A model generated the notes under the pieces. That model had not been told where the DNA came from. It made no database searches and saw only the letters and a list, made by a program, of their open reading frames with translations. The position numbers and the translations under genes are program-made. This document shows, piece by piece, positions 39,852 through 48,942 of a stretch of 49,923 bases of DNA. How positions within the stretch are numbered: position 1 is the first letter of the stretch; the number at the start of each line of letters is the position of its first letter. Source of the DNA: Bacillota bacterium (GTDB lineage Bacteria > Bacillota > Clostridia > Oscillospirales > SIG627); NCBI GenBank assembly GCA_029006345.1, contig JAQXGK010000006.1, positions 1-49,923 of the forward strand, in the 5' to 3' direction.

Positions 39852-39950
39852 TTGCGAATATTAGACTGCCCTTTAGAACAGACAGCATTTGCTTCCTTTT
39901 TTGTTTTGGCAAATATTTGACTGGTTTTTCAAAAATGCTTTGAAAGTGCT

Positions 39951-41579
39951 TTATTTCAGCTGAAACGCCGTCACCTCGGCGCCCGCAAGAGTGAGCGAAA
40001 CGCTGTCTCCGGGCTGTACAAACGGAAGGCTGTCAGAGAGCTTTATCGGAACGGAATACACATCCTCGCCGGAGGTGAGGCGGATGAAGTAAACGGTATT
40101 TCCGTCAAGCACGGCCGAGCCGACAGCCTCGACGGTACCTTCAACGCTTATTTCCTCCTTATCCACGATATCCCGATCTTCCACACGAAGCTTTGAAATA
40201 TAGTTCTTGCGGGCTTCGTCGATAGTATTTCCCGTGCCGACCACCTGATAATTTGCGACGTCTACAAAGGCGTACATCTTAACAAGTCCCGCGCCATCCT
40301 TGAGCGACATGAAGTAGGTTGGCCTATTCGAAACATTCAAAAGCAGTGGGAAGGTGCTGACATAACCGAGGTTTTGAACCTGACCCTCGGCAGAGCTCAT
40401 AGCCGAATACTCCTCGGCACCGGGTATGCTGTAGAACCGCGCCGCCTTTGTACGAAGGTTGACGAGTACAAAGCCCACGTTCGACTCATCGCTCATAACG
40501 CTGGTCATGCCGGTATAGAGATAAACATCATCTCCCACGGCGATATAATTGTAGCCGGCGGTCGGCTGCAGCACGCCCTTCTGTCCGAATATCGAATTGA
40601 TAAATCCGGAGCGGTACTTTCCGTTATAGGTGAGCTGATCTATAATCATTTCCGAATCGAACACCTGATCCACCCAAGCCGGAATATCCTCAAAATCGTA
40701 GTACTCGCTCTCACCGGTGACCGCATTTACAAGCACGGCGCCGCCGACATCCCTGCCGCTCCAAAGCGCTATCCTGTAGTCCACGGTAGAGGCGACCCAA
40801 TACGGAGTGCCCTCCTCATCTATTTCAAACGAAATATTGTCAAATATCTTAGTCGGATACTTAAAGCGGAGATATCTCGGCAAATATCTCATAAAATACT
40901 CGCTGTTGCTGTAGCGGATACCGTTGTCAAGCCGCACAAGCGATGTCTCCTGCGAAACCATATCCACCATTATATACGCCGGAATACCCTCTGCGCAGTT
41001 TCCCAGCCACTTGATAATATCGCCGTAGGCGAGCGGAGTGACGCGGGTGGGAACACCGTGATAGTTTATCTGCGTATAGTCCTCCTCTATGACAAACTGA
41101 CTGACGAGGTCGGACATTTCGCCCAGCTTTCGCTGGCCCAGGCGCGACGCGGTATCGCGGTCAACGACCGGTATCTGCGACATTTCAAGCTCTGCCACAT
41201 CGACATTAAAGTCGCCGTCTTCAAGCGTCAGTATCTTTTCATATCGGGAAGCGTTAAATACCTGACTGCCGACAAGCGACGCAACCAATATAAAAGCAAT
41301 AACGGCGCCTATGCAGATAAGCAAAACCTTAGCCGGTTTTCCGAGCGACTTAACTGCCGACCGGGATTCAAGCGGGTCTTCCTTGAGTCCCTTTAAGAAA
41401 TCGCACAGCCAGCCGAACGACATTATCACAAAGCACACTGCCGCCGATATAATCAGAAATATCCAAAAATCCTTGCTGCGCAAATTGAGCGGCGGAAGCT
41501 CGAACCAGAAAATGGCGAAAACCGCAACAATGCAAAGAACTATGCGGACAACCGTTGAAAGTGAAAAAGATTTTTTCAT
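39951..41579 (-). CDS. conserved-looking membrane protein of unknown function (two N-terminal TM regions, large extracytoplasmic domain)
   Basis: 542 aa ORF with good start context; hydrophobic N-term; no family recognised. Confidence 0.75.
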   Translation of the reverse strand: MKKSFSLSTVVRIVLCIVAVFAIFWFELPPLNLRSKDFWIFLIISAAVCFVIMSFGWLCDFLKGLKEDPLESRSAVKSLGKPAKVLLICIGAVIAFILVASLVGSQVFNASRYEKILTLEDGDFNVDVAELEMSQIPVVDRDTASRLGQRKLGEMSDLVSQFVIEEDYTQINYHGVPTRVTPLAYGDIIKWLGNCAEGIPAYIMVDMVSQETSLVRLDNGIRYSNSEYFMRYLPRYLRFKYPTKIFDNISFEIDEEGTPYWVASTVDYRIALWSGRDVGGAVLVNAVTGESEYYDFEDIPAWVDQVFDSEMIIDQLTYNGKYRSGFINSIFGQKGVLQPTAGYNYIAVGDDVYLYTGMTSVMSDESNVGFVLVNLRTKAARFYSIPGAEEYSAMSSAEGQVQNLGYVSTFPLLLNVSNRPTYFMSLKDGAGLVKMYAFVDVANYQVVGTGNTIDEARKNYISKLRVEDRDIVDKEEISVEGTVEAVGSAVLDGNTVYFIRLTSGEDVYSVPIKLSDSLPFVQPGDSVSLTLAGAEVTAFQLK

Positions 41580-41694
41580 GCCGTAACTGTCCTTTTCTAA
41601 TTTTTATTTTGTAACTGTATTATAATCCATTTGCACTTCAAATACAACAAGGAAAGTAATGCGCCGATTTTTTTGATTTTTTTCATTCAGACTA

Positions 41695-41723
41695 TTGACA
41701 AAGCAGAAAACTGATAATATAAT
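41695..41723 (+). promoter_or_regulatory. consensus sigma-A promoter of the metal-efflux operon
   Basis: TTGACA 41695-41700, 17 bp, TATAAT 41718-41723. Confidence 0.85.
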
Positions 41724-41741
41724 ATGAACAGTAATTCATAT
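41722..41741. promoter_or_regulatory. ArsR/SmtB-type operator
   Basis: ATATGAA-cagtaa-TTCATAT inverted repeat overlapping the -10; extra TTCATAT half-site at 41751-41757. Confidence 0.75.
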
Positions 41742-41757
41742 GAAAGGATGTTCATAT

Positions 41758-42120
41758 ATGCCGCATTCAGCCAAACACAGCCACGATAATATCGTCGGCA
41801 TGATAAAAAACGAAATGCCGGATGACAATCAGCTCTTTGACCTTGCAGAGCTGTTTCGCATATTCGGCGATACCACGAGAATGAAAATAATGTATGTGCT
41901 TTTTGAGAGCGAGCTGTGCGTCGGAGGCATAGCGGAGCTTCTGAACATGACGCAGTCGGCGGTCTCGCATCAGCTCAAGCTGCTAAAGAGCGCCCGTCTG
42001 GTCGGCAGCCGCCGCGAGGGCAAAACTATATATTATTTTCTCGCAGACGACCATGTGCGCACCATGATAAATCAGGGCAACGAGCATATACTGGAAAGGA
42101 TCAAAAGGGAGGATAAATGA
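41758..42120 (+). CDS. ArsR/SmtB-family metalloregulator
   Basis: LAELFRIFGDTTRMKIMYVLFESELCVGGIAELLNMTQSAVSHQLKLLKSARLVGSRREGKTIYYFLADDHV. Confidence 0.92.
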   Translation: MPHSAKHSHDNIVGMIKNEMPDDNQLFDLAELFRIFGDTTRMKIMYVLFESELCVGGIAELLNMTQSAVSHQLKLLKSARLVGSRREGKTIYYFLADDHVRTMINQGNEHILERIKREDK

Positions 42121-42121
42121 C

Positions 42122-42340
42122 ATGAAAAAGACATACGGCATTCACAATATCGACTGTGCATTTTGCGCAGCAAAAATAGAAGCAGCGGTGGTCAGGCTGC
42201 CCGGAGTCAAGCACGCCTCGCTCAGCTTTTTTGCCGAAAAGCTGACTGTTGAAGCAGAGGAAGCGGACTTCCCGGAAATCGAAAAGCAGATATTAAAGGC
42301 AGTAAAAAAGCTCGAGCCCGACTGCACGGTAGATTTATAA
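42122..42340 (+). CDS. stand-alone heavy-metal-associated (HMA) domain protein
   Basis: 72 aa; HNIDCAFCAAKIEAAVVRLPGVKHASLSFFAEKLTVEA (CxxC). Confidence 0.9.
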   Translation: MKKTYGIHNIDCAFCAAKIEAAVVRLPGVKHASLSFFAEKLTVEAEEADFPEIEKQILKAVKKLEPDCTVDL

Positions 42341-42356
42341 GCAAAGGAGACAGCAG

Positions 42357-44222
42357 ATGAATCGCCGCCAAAAAAAGAATCTAATCAGAATAATTATCTC
42401 CGCGATTTTGCTCTGCGGGCTGCACTTTGTTCCGTTTGGTAAAATACCTAACGGAAACGCCGTCGGTCTCGCAGTCTATCTCGTCCCCTACATTATCAGC
42501 GGATATGACATAATACTGTCGGCAATACGCAATATTCTGAGGGGACAGGTTTTCGACGAAAACTTCCTTATGGCGGTTGCCTCTGCCGGAGCGTTTGTCA
42601 TAGGAGATTATCCCGAAGCAGTCACCGTCATGGTGCTGTACCAGACCGGAGAGCTTTTTCAATCGGTCGCGGTCGGAAAAAGCCGGAAGAGCGTAGCGGC
42701 GCTGATGGATATCCGTCCGGACAGTGCTACGGTAGTGCGTAACGGGGTCGCGGTCACCGTAAGCCCCGACGAGGTGGAGGTCGGCGAAACCATTATCATC
42801 AGTCCCGGCGAGCGCATCCCGCTGGACGGAAGGATAACAGAAGGATCGACCACCGTAAACACCTCCGCACTGACAGGTGAAGCGCTGCCGCAGGAGCTGG
42901 GGCGCGGTGACTGCGTTATCAGCGGCACAGTCAACCTTTCGGGCGTTATCCGCGCCGAGGTCACTTCGTGCGCCGCAGACAGCACAGTCGCACGCATACT
43001 CGACCTCGTGGAAAACGCAACCGCAAAAAAAGCCAAAAGCGAAGCCTTTATCACCCGTTTTGCCCGCATTTATACTCCCGCGGTGGTTGCAGCGGCAGTG
43101 CTTCTCGCCGTCCTGCCGCCTGTCTTTACCGGACAGCAATTCGGCATATGGCTCAACCGTGCGCTAATTTTTCTCGTAGTGAGCTGTCCCTGTGCCTTGG
43201 TCATTTCTGTTCCGCTGTCCTTTTTCGGAGGTATCGGCGGCGCATCAAGGCAGGGCATACTCATCAAGGGCTCGACATACATTGAGGTGCTGTCGCGCGT
43301 AAAAACAATCGTTTTCGACAAGACGGGAACACTCACCGAAGGCGTTTTTGAAGTAACTGCTATCCACCCGGAAAAGATAACCGAAGCCGAGCTGCTGGAT
43401 CTTGCGGCGGCTGCAGAAAGCTTTTCCACTCACCCGATAGGCGAATCGATAGTAGCCGCTCACGGCGGCCACGTCGACCGCGCGGCGCTCGGAAGTGTGG
43501 AGGAGATATCCGGGCTCGGAATAATAGCCGATTACAGGGGACACCGCGTAGCCGTCGGCAACCCGCGCCTGATGGAGCGAGAGAGCGCCGAGTGGCACGA
43601 ATGCCGCACTGTCGGAACCACCGTCCACATTGCTCAGGACGGCATATACATGGGTCATATCGTAATTTCCGACCGCATCAAATCCGATTCCGCCCAAGCG
43701 ATAAAGGCGCTCCGGTCGCAGGGTGTAAAAAGGGCGGTCATGCTGACCGGTGACAGCGAGGCTGTAGCGGCTGATGTCGCGGCCAAGCTCGGCCTGGACG
43801 AATTTCACGCGGGACTTCTGCCGGCCGACAAAGTCTCTATTGCCGAACGCCTGATAGACGAAAAAAATGCCGGAGAAGCGCTCGCATTTGTCGGCGACGG
43901 CATCAACGACGCCCCGGTGCTCGCCCGCGCCGACATAGGAATAGCTATGGGCGCGCTGGGCAGTGACGCGGCGATAGAGGCGGCGGATGTCGTGCTGATG
44001 GACGACAAGCCCTCAAAAATAGCTGCGGCAGTTGCATGTTCGCGAAAGACCATGCATATTGTTTATGAAAACATCATCCTCGCGCTGACGGTGAAATTCG
44101 CCGTGCTTATACTGAGCGCATTCGGAATCACGGGAATGTGGCTTGCAATATTTGCCGATGTCGGCGTGATGATGCTGGCGATAATCAATGCGGTGCGTAC
44201 ACTCAAAACACCAAGTAAATAA
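42357..44222 (+). CDS. P1B-type heavy-metal ATPase (Zn/Cd/Pb-like)
   Basis: TGEALP, SCPCALVISVPLSFFGGIGGASRQGILIKGSTYIE, DKTGTLTEG, GDGINDAPVLARADIGIAMG; TM7 Lys and TM8 FADVG of the P1B-2 type. Confidence 0.95.
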   Translation: MNRRQKKNLIRIIISAILLCGLHFVPFGKIPNGNAVGLAVYLVPYIISGYDIILSAIRNILRGQVFDENFLMAVASAGAFVIGDYPEAVTVMVLYQTGELFQSVAVGKSRKSVAALMDIRPDSATVVRNGVAVTVSPDEVEVGETIIISPGERIPLDGRITEGSTTVNTSALTGEALPQELGRGDCVISGTVNLSGVIRAEVTSCAADSTVARILDLVENATAKKAKSEAFITRFARIYTPAVVAAAVLLAVLPPVFTGQQFGIWLNRALIFLVVSCPCALVISVPLSFFGGIGGASRQGILIKGSTYIEVLSRVKTIVFDKTGTLTEGVFEVTAIHPEKITEAELLDLAAAAESFSTHPIGESIVAAHGGHVDRAALGSVEEISGLGIIADYRGHRVAVGNPRLMERESAEWHECRTVGTTVHIAQDGIYMGHIVISDRIKSDSAQAIKALRSQGVKRAVMLTGDSEAVAADVAAKLGLDEFHAGLLPADKVSIAERLIDEKNAGEALAFVGDGINDAPVLARADIGIAMGALGSDAAIEAADVVLMDDKPSKIAAAVACSRKTMHIVYENIILALTVKFAVLILSAFGITGMWLAIFADVGVMMLAIINAVRTLKTPSK

Positions 44223-44236
44223 TAAAAAACAAAACA

Positions 44237-44290
44237 TACCGACGGCCTGCTGTCCGTGCTTTTCGGACAGTAGGCCGTCGGTATTATTTT
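44237..44290. terminator. bidirectional rho-independent terminator
   Basis: taccgacggcctgctgtccg...cggacagtaggccgtcggta hairpin between convergent genes. Confidence 0.88.
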
Positions 44291-44305
44291 GATTATTTCG
44301 GCTTG

Positions 44306-45973
44306 TCAGCCTATGTAAACCCTGCGTTTAAGAAGCGTTACATCCTTTGAAGTGAGTTTGCCGTCGGAATTTATATCCGCTTTGTCAAAATCACTTCCGG
44401 TAAATGTCACAAGACCCGCAACCGCCTTTTTCAGCAATGTGATATCGGCGGCGGAAACAGTGCCGTCCTTATCCAAATCTCCTTTAGAGTAGCATGTATA
44501 GGCTCTCAAAACTACATTTCCGTAGCCTTTGCTGTTGCTGTCGGTCCAAGTTGACTTATTACTTGAATAATAACTCTGTCCGGGCTCGCTGTGGGCATAT
44601 GTTCCGGTCTCTAAGGGAAGATTTGCCTCCCCCTCGCCAACAGACAGCGTTATCACCACCGCATATCTTTCTCCCGGGCTGAGTGAAACTTCGGTGCGCA
44701 AATCTACAGTATGAAATCCGCGGTACTGCTCTGTTCCGGACACGGTCGCGGACGAAGCAAGAACGCCGGACGTTGGATCTGCCGAGCTCTCCGGAATATC
44801 CGTATAAATCTCTATCTTATACTGCGTATTCATATTGACGGTGTTAAAAGAAACCGACGTGAGCTTTTCGTAATCCTTACTGCGGAAGATATTTGCACCG
44901 TAGATAGTGCTCCTATTTTGGTAATAAATACTGCTGCCGCCGTAATATCCGGTATATTGGTATTCATTGTCGAACTCCTGCATGTCGGCCTCATATGACA
45001 CAAAGCTGCCAAGCGTCATATCGCTGTACGACAGCCAGAAATACCCGCTGTTGCCCCAGCTTGTTCCCCAGCTGTTACGGCAGAGCCAAGCGCCGTTTGC
45101 TGAAGGGCGATAGCCGGACTTGAAGTTGTCCTTTGAATAATTATCATTCCAGCCGACTACGATGACCTCGTGATTTGTGTCGTAATCGTAATCACAGTAA
45201 TACGAGTAATTCCCGGTGTTTAAGTACTGCTTGTCGGAGTAATAGCTTGTTACCACCGCGCCGGTATTCATAATTGCGGATTTTATCGAGTTTCTGTCGC
45301 CTGCATCGATATTATTCTCCTGCGTCAGGCGTGCGTATGTTCTGTAGCGGTCGCTCTCGCTGTAGTTGCCCATCTTTGAAAGGTCATACGGATAAAACGG
45401 GAAGGATGACTCCAGCTCCGCTCCCGAACCGCGCGCCAAAGCCGAAGTTGCAGTCCAATGATTGCCGCCGCTTTCATACGGCGATTGCTTTGTAAAGCCG
45501 TCTCCGCGGGTCGGATCGTTCGTATCGGACACATAGCTTCTCTGTGCGAACCATACGAGATGCGCCTCGGAAAAGTCGGTATTTGACGACGTTCCCAAGC
45601 CCTTTTTCAGAAAGCTCGACTCCAGCGCACCTATTGCGGCAAATGCCCAGCAGTTTCCGGATTTGCCCTGATTCCTGACACCGGTAACCATTCCGTAGTT
45701 TCTAAGGTCATACGACGCCGGATACACCTGCGCCGAGTTATACGGCTCCGATTTGCCATCGTCTATGAAAACCTCATTTCCGTACTCATCGACATACTTT
45801 ACATTTACAAGGCCGTATTCGCTCGGCTCCGATTCCACCGCATACACGGCGCAGACATCTGCTCCGGAATCCAAGGGCTCCGCCGAAACGATTTGAGGCA
45901 ACTGTGCATCCGCGCTGCAGACTAAAGCTGCCGCAATAAACAGGGCTGCGGTTTTTCCGAATCTATATTTCAT
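44306..45973 (-). CDS. secreted papain-family (C1A) cysteine protease with C-terminal type I dockerin
   Basis: signal peptide; NQGKSGNCWAFAAIGALE (Gln/Cys), TNHEVIVVGW (His), CRNSWGTSWGNSGYFWLSY (Asn); dockerin repeats GDLDKDGTVSAADITLLKKAVAG and ADINSDGKLTSKDVTLLKRRVYIG. Confidence 0.93.
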   Translation of the reverse strand: MKYRFGKTAALFIAAALVCSADAQLPQIVSAEPLDSGADVCAVYAVESEPSEYGLVNVKYVDEYGNEVFIDDGKSEPYNSAQVYPASYDLRNYGMVTGVRNQGKSGNCWAFAAIGALESSFLKKGLGTSSNTDFSEAHLVWFAQRSYVSDTNDPTRGDGFTKQSPYESGGNHWTATSALARGSGAELESSFPFYPYDLSKMGNYSESDRYRTYARLTQENNIDAGDRNSIKSAIMNTGAVVTSYYSDKQYLNTGNYSYYCDYDYDTNHEVIVVGWNDNYSKDNFKSGYRPSANGAWLCRNSWGTSWGNSGYFWLSYSDMTLGSFVSYEADMQEFDNEYQYTGYYGGSSIYYQNRSTIYGANIFRSKDYEKLTSVSFNTVNMNTQYKIEIYTDIPESSADPTSGVLASSATVSGTEQYRGFHTVDLRTEVSLSPGERYAVVITLSVGEGEANLPLETGTYAHSEPGQSYYSSNKSTWTDSNSKGYGNVVLRAYTCYSKGDLDKDGTVSAADITLLKKAVAGLVTFTGSDFDKADINSDGKLTSKDVTLLKRRVYIG

Positions 45974-46006
45974 ATCATCAATCCCTCCTTAACACCGGGG
46001 TGTCGG

Positions 46007-47344
46007 TCATTCGCCGAGCACGTCACGGCAGAAGACCATCGTCATTTTAGCGGCTTCGGCGCGGGACGCATAGCCCCGCGGGTCGAGTTTATTTCCCGGC
46101 TTGCCGGAGATAATTCCGTTACCGACCGCCCATTCCATAGCTTCCCTTGCCCAGTCGGACACACTTGCTCCGTCCGCAAACGACGAAAGGTCGTCCGTAT
46201 TTGACGGAAGTCTTCCGAGACTGCGGGCGTATCTGTAAAGCATTACCGCGAGCTGCTCACGGGTTACATTGTCAAAAGGCTTGAATGTGCCGTTGGGCAA
46301 GCCCGTAACTATATTTTCGTGCGACGCCCAAGTGATGGAGTCAGAATACCACTGTCCGCTATCTACATCCGAAAAACCGCTGCTTCCGCTGACGGCCGGT
46401 AAACCCGCGTGGTTATACAGAATTCTGCTCTCCATAGCGCGGCTGAAATTAACCTGCGGCGAGAATGTAATTCCGGAGGTGCCGTTCATCAGGCCGTGCG
46501 AATATACATATCTGACCGAGGCTTCATACCATGCGCCGTCGGGAACATCGTCAAACGGGAAATACTCGGTTACTTCACCGAAGTTAATGGTAATTGTCTG
46601 TTGCTTCTGCGGTACGGAGCTGTCGGCGACCTTGATTGTAGCAGTGCCCGGCGCTCTCATGGCAGTAGGCGTACCGCTTATTACTCCTCCGGAGCTTATG
46701 GTGAGTCCTGCAGGCAAGCCCGTCGCGGTAAAGGTATAGGGCTTAAGGCCGCCCGAAACGCCGCCTGAAACATTCTTTGACTTAATCGGCCTGTCAATAG
46801 ACATCTTCGGCAGGTCGTATGAGCTTGAATCTATGAATACAAGCGGAGATATAACCGAAACACTTGCCTGTTTAACCGAATATGTATAGTTTCGCGAGGC
46901 GTCCTCGTTGTAATACTCATCAATCGTCAACGACAGGCCGAGAGTGCCCGACGCGCCGCTTTTTACCCTGAAACCAACGCTTATGAGAGCTCCTGCCGCA
47001 AGATAATCGCCGTTTCGGTAATCGGCGGCAGATGCGGTATACATTACCGTTCCCGAGCTCGGCCGTGACAGCGTCTCATCCAATACCGCGCCGGTTGAGC
47101 CGACGGAGGTTTCCGTAACTTCAAGCTTGGCAGAATCATATGTCAGACGGAAATCCAAACCTCCGACTCTGCTTTTGTCACTGTCCAGCTTAACCGTGAC
47201 AGTGAAAACCTCCCCAATATCGACATTGCTTTTGCTCGTCTGCACCGAAAACGAGCTGTCATATGCGAGAGCGTCCGACGGTACAAACGCCAGCACCATG
47301 ACCACGCAGACAATAGCGGCCGTGAGCCGTTTTACAGTTTTCAT
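46007..47344 (-). CDS. cell-surface anchoring protein: cohesin domain + putative Ig-like domain + three SLH domains
   Basis: signal peptide; SKSNVDIGEVFTVTVKLDSDKSRVGGLDFRLTYDSAKLEV cohesin-like; LPAGLTISSGGVISGTPT Ig-like; three SLH repeats; start chosen at MKTVKRL after ggaggaag RBS. Confidence 0.85.
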   Translation of the reverse strand: MKTVKRLTAAIVCVVMVLAFVPSDALAYDSSFSVQTSKSNVDIGEVFTVTVKLDSDKSRVGGLDFRLTYDSAKLEVTETSVGSTGAVLDETLSRPSSGTVMYTASAADYRNGDYLAAGALISVGFRVKSGASGTLGLSLTIDEYYNEDASRNYTYSVKQASVSVISPLVFIDSSSYDLPKMSIDRPIKSKNVSGGVSGGLKPYTFTATGLPAGLTISSGGVISGTPTAMRAPGTATIKVADSSVPQKQQTITINFGEVTEYFPFDDVPDGAWYEASVRYVYSHGLMNGTSGITFSPQVNFSRAMESRILYNHAGLPAVSGSSGFSDVDSGQWYSDSITWASHENIVTGLPNGTFKPFDNVTREQLAVMLYRYARSLGRLPSNTDDLSSFADGASVSDWAREAMEWAVGNGIISGKPGNKLDPRGYASRAEAAKMTMVFCRDVLGE

Positions 47345-47587
47345 TCTCTTCCTCCGTTGCATAAATCAAATCTGCCGTGACTTAATATACTTTCATTTTT
47401 GTCCGTATGTATATGTATTTTTTCATAATTTCGGTTTTTGTCAAGAAAATTCGATTGCGCCGACGGCCGTATCTTTATTCCCGCAAAATCGGCCGATATA
47501 TCGGATATAAAATTTTAATTCACATAATTTGCGAAACGGCGCAAATAATACCATTAAACAATTTGCAATTCAAGAGGAGATTTATAT

Positions 47588-47728
47588 ATGAAGGCAACAG
47601 GAATAGTGCGCCGGATAGACGACCTCGGAAGAATAGTAATTCCGAAGGAAATCCGGCGGACAATGAGAATAGGAGAGGGCGATCTGTTGCTGATAACATG
47701 GATACCGCTTGAAAAATCAGTGCGGTAA
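47588..47728 (+). pseudogene. truncated AbrB/SpoVT-like regulator (46 aa), or a minimal AbrB-like ORF
   Basis: MKATGIVRRIDDLGRIVIPKEIRRTMRIGEGDLLLITWIPLEKSVR*; SpoVT/AbrB N-terminus intact, remainder absent. Confidence 0.65.
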
Positions 47729-47785
47729 TAGGAAGCATTGCAAAGAGAACAGCAGAGTGAGGCTCACTCCGATGTTCTTTTATTA

Positions 47786-48727
47786 CTATACTCGCACAAC
47801 TTTTTCGGTTATGTCGATCAGTTCTTCAAGTCCGGAAGATATTTGTTCAATGTCCTCATATATCTCTGATTCATAAACTTTGTCTAAATTATAGTCCGAA
47901 GCATATTCCTCTACGGTATAATAAACGCTGTTGCTGTTTGGAAAGCCGAATAAAGTTATTCGACCGATATAATTTTCATCAGCAAAAACTTTTAATACAT
48001 TTCCCGGCAGTAAGGATTCAGTTTCAATAATCGCTCTCCGAATGGCATATTTCTGTTTATGTATCGGAATATTACATTTCCCTGCTTTTTGTGCAAAATA
48101 AAAGGTTACACCTATTATTGCTACTTCTACGGCGCACATAACAGCAAAAATCATCCAGTCGATTGTGCTGAATTCATTTAGTTCCTTTTCGCCGGTTAAA
48201 AATACCGTAATGAAGATATTGATAAACATTAAAGCCAAACCGAAACAAACCTGTATCATGTATTTCTTTTTTTCAGATTTTAGTATGTCAAGGGACTCAA
48301 TCATTTCTTTTGGAGACTTGCCTGCCTCAAATATCATATTTCTGAGAATCTCAGAGCAAAGAACAAAAGGATTTTCAATTCCAAATATTGTGTGACATTT
48401 ACCGTCTTTTAATTGAATACTCAATGTGTTCATCTGCCCTAAGGCAAAATCGACATCCGAAACACGACAGTCGATTTTTCCGAAGTAATGATATTTTCCC
48501 CTTATGTGTCCATTATCAATTGAAAGATATGCCTTAAAATTAAAAAACAAACATATGACACTGAACAGACATATAATCAAACCAAAAACGATGCCTGTCA
48601 ATAGATTGCTAACCGTAGCTTCGCTGTCTACGTACCCTATAAAGATAAATAAGCCGATTAAAATAAGTCCGCAAAGCAGTGTTACTATATTCCAAATTGA
48701 TTTCTTCTTAAAGACGGCCTTAATCAC
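47786..48727 (-). CDS. hypothetical multi-pass membrane protein (PH-like domain suspected)
   Basis: 313 aa; two pairs of TM helices; AT-rich. Confidence 0.65.
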   Translation of the reverse strand: MIKAVFKKKSIWNIVTLLCGLILIGLFIFIGYVDSEATVSNLLTGIVFGLIICLFSVICLFFNFKAYLSIDNGHIRGKYHYFGKIDCRVSDVDFALGQMNTLSIQLKDGKCHTIFGIENPFVLCSEILRNMIFEAGKSPKEMIESLDILKSEKKKYMIQVCFGLALMFINIFITVFLTGEKELNEFSTIDWMIFAVMCAVEVAIIGVTFYFAQKAGKCNIPIHKQKYAIRRAIIETESLLPGNVLKVFADENYIGRITLFGFPNSNSVYYTVEEYASDYNLDKVYESEIYEDIEQISSGLEELIDITEKVVRV

Positions 48728-48867
48728 AAAATCACCACCTTAATAACATTATACTACAACCAAAAACAAAAATAAACATCGCAGTATATTCCTGTGATAA
48801 TTCAAAATGCTTACCAAACTGCATATGTGACGTACAACAGGATAACCGCTTTGAAAATTAGATATAA

Positions 48868-48885
48868 TATACCCGATAAGGTATA
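48868..48885. promoter_or_regulatory. HipB-type operator O1
   Basis: TATACC-cgataa-GGTATA. Confidence 0.75.
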
Positions 48886-48907
48886 CACAAATTAAAAGTG
48901 ACTGTAA

Positions 48908-48925
48908 TATACCTTTTCGGGTATA
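48908..48925. promoter_or_regulatory. HipB-type operator O2
   Basis: TATACC-ttttcg-GGTATA. Confidence 0.75.
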
Positions 48926-48942
48926 TTATTTTCGTAAATCTC

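Noticed and set aside
40374-41396. 340 aa plus-strand ORF
   Set aside because: Antisense to the 39951-41579 membrane protein, no motif support
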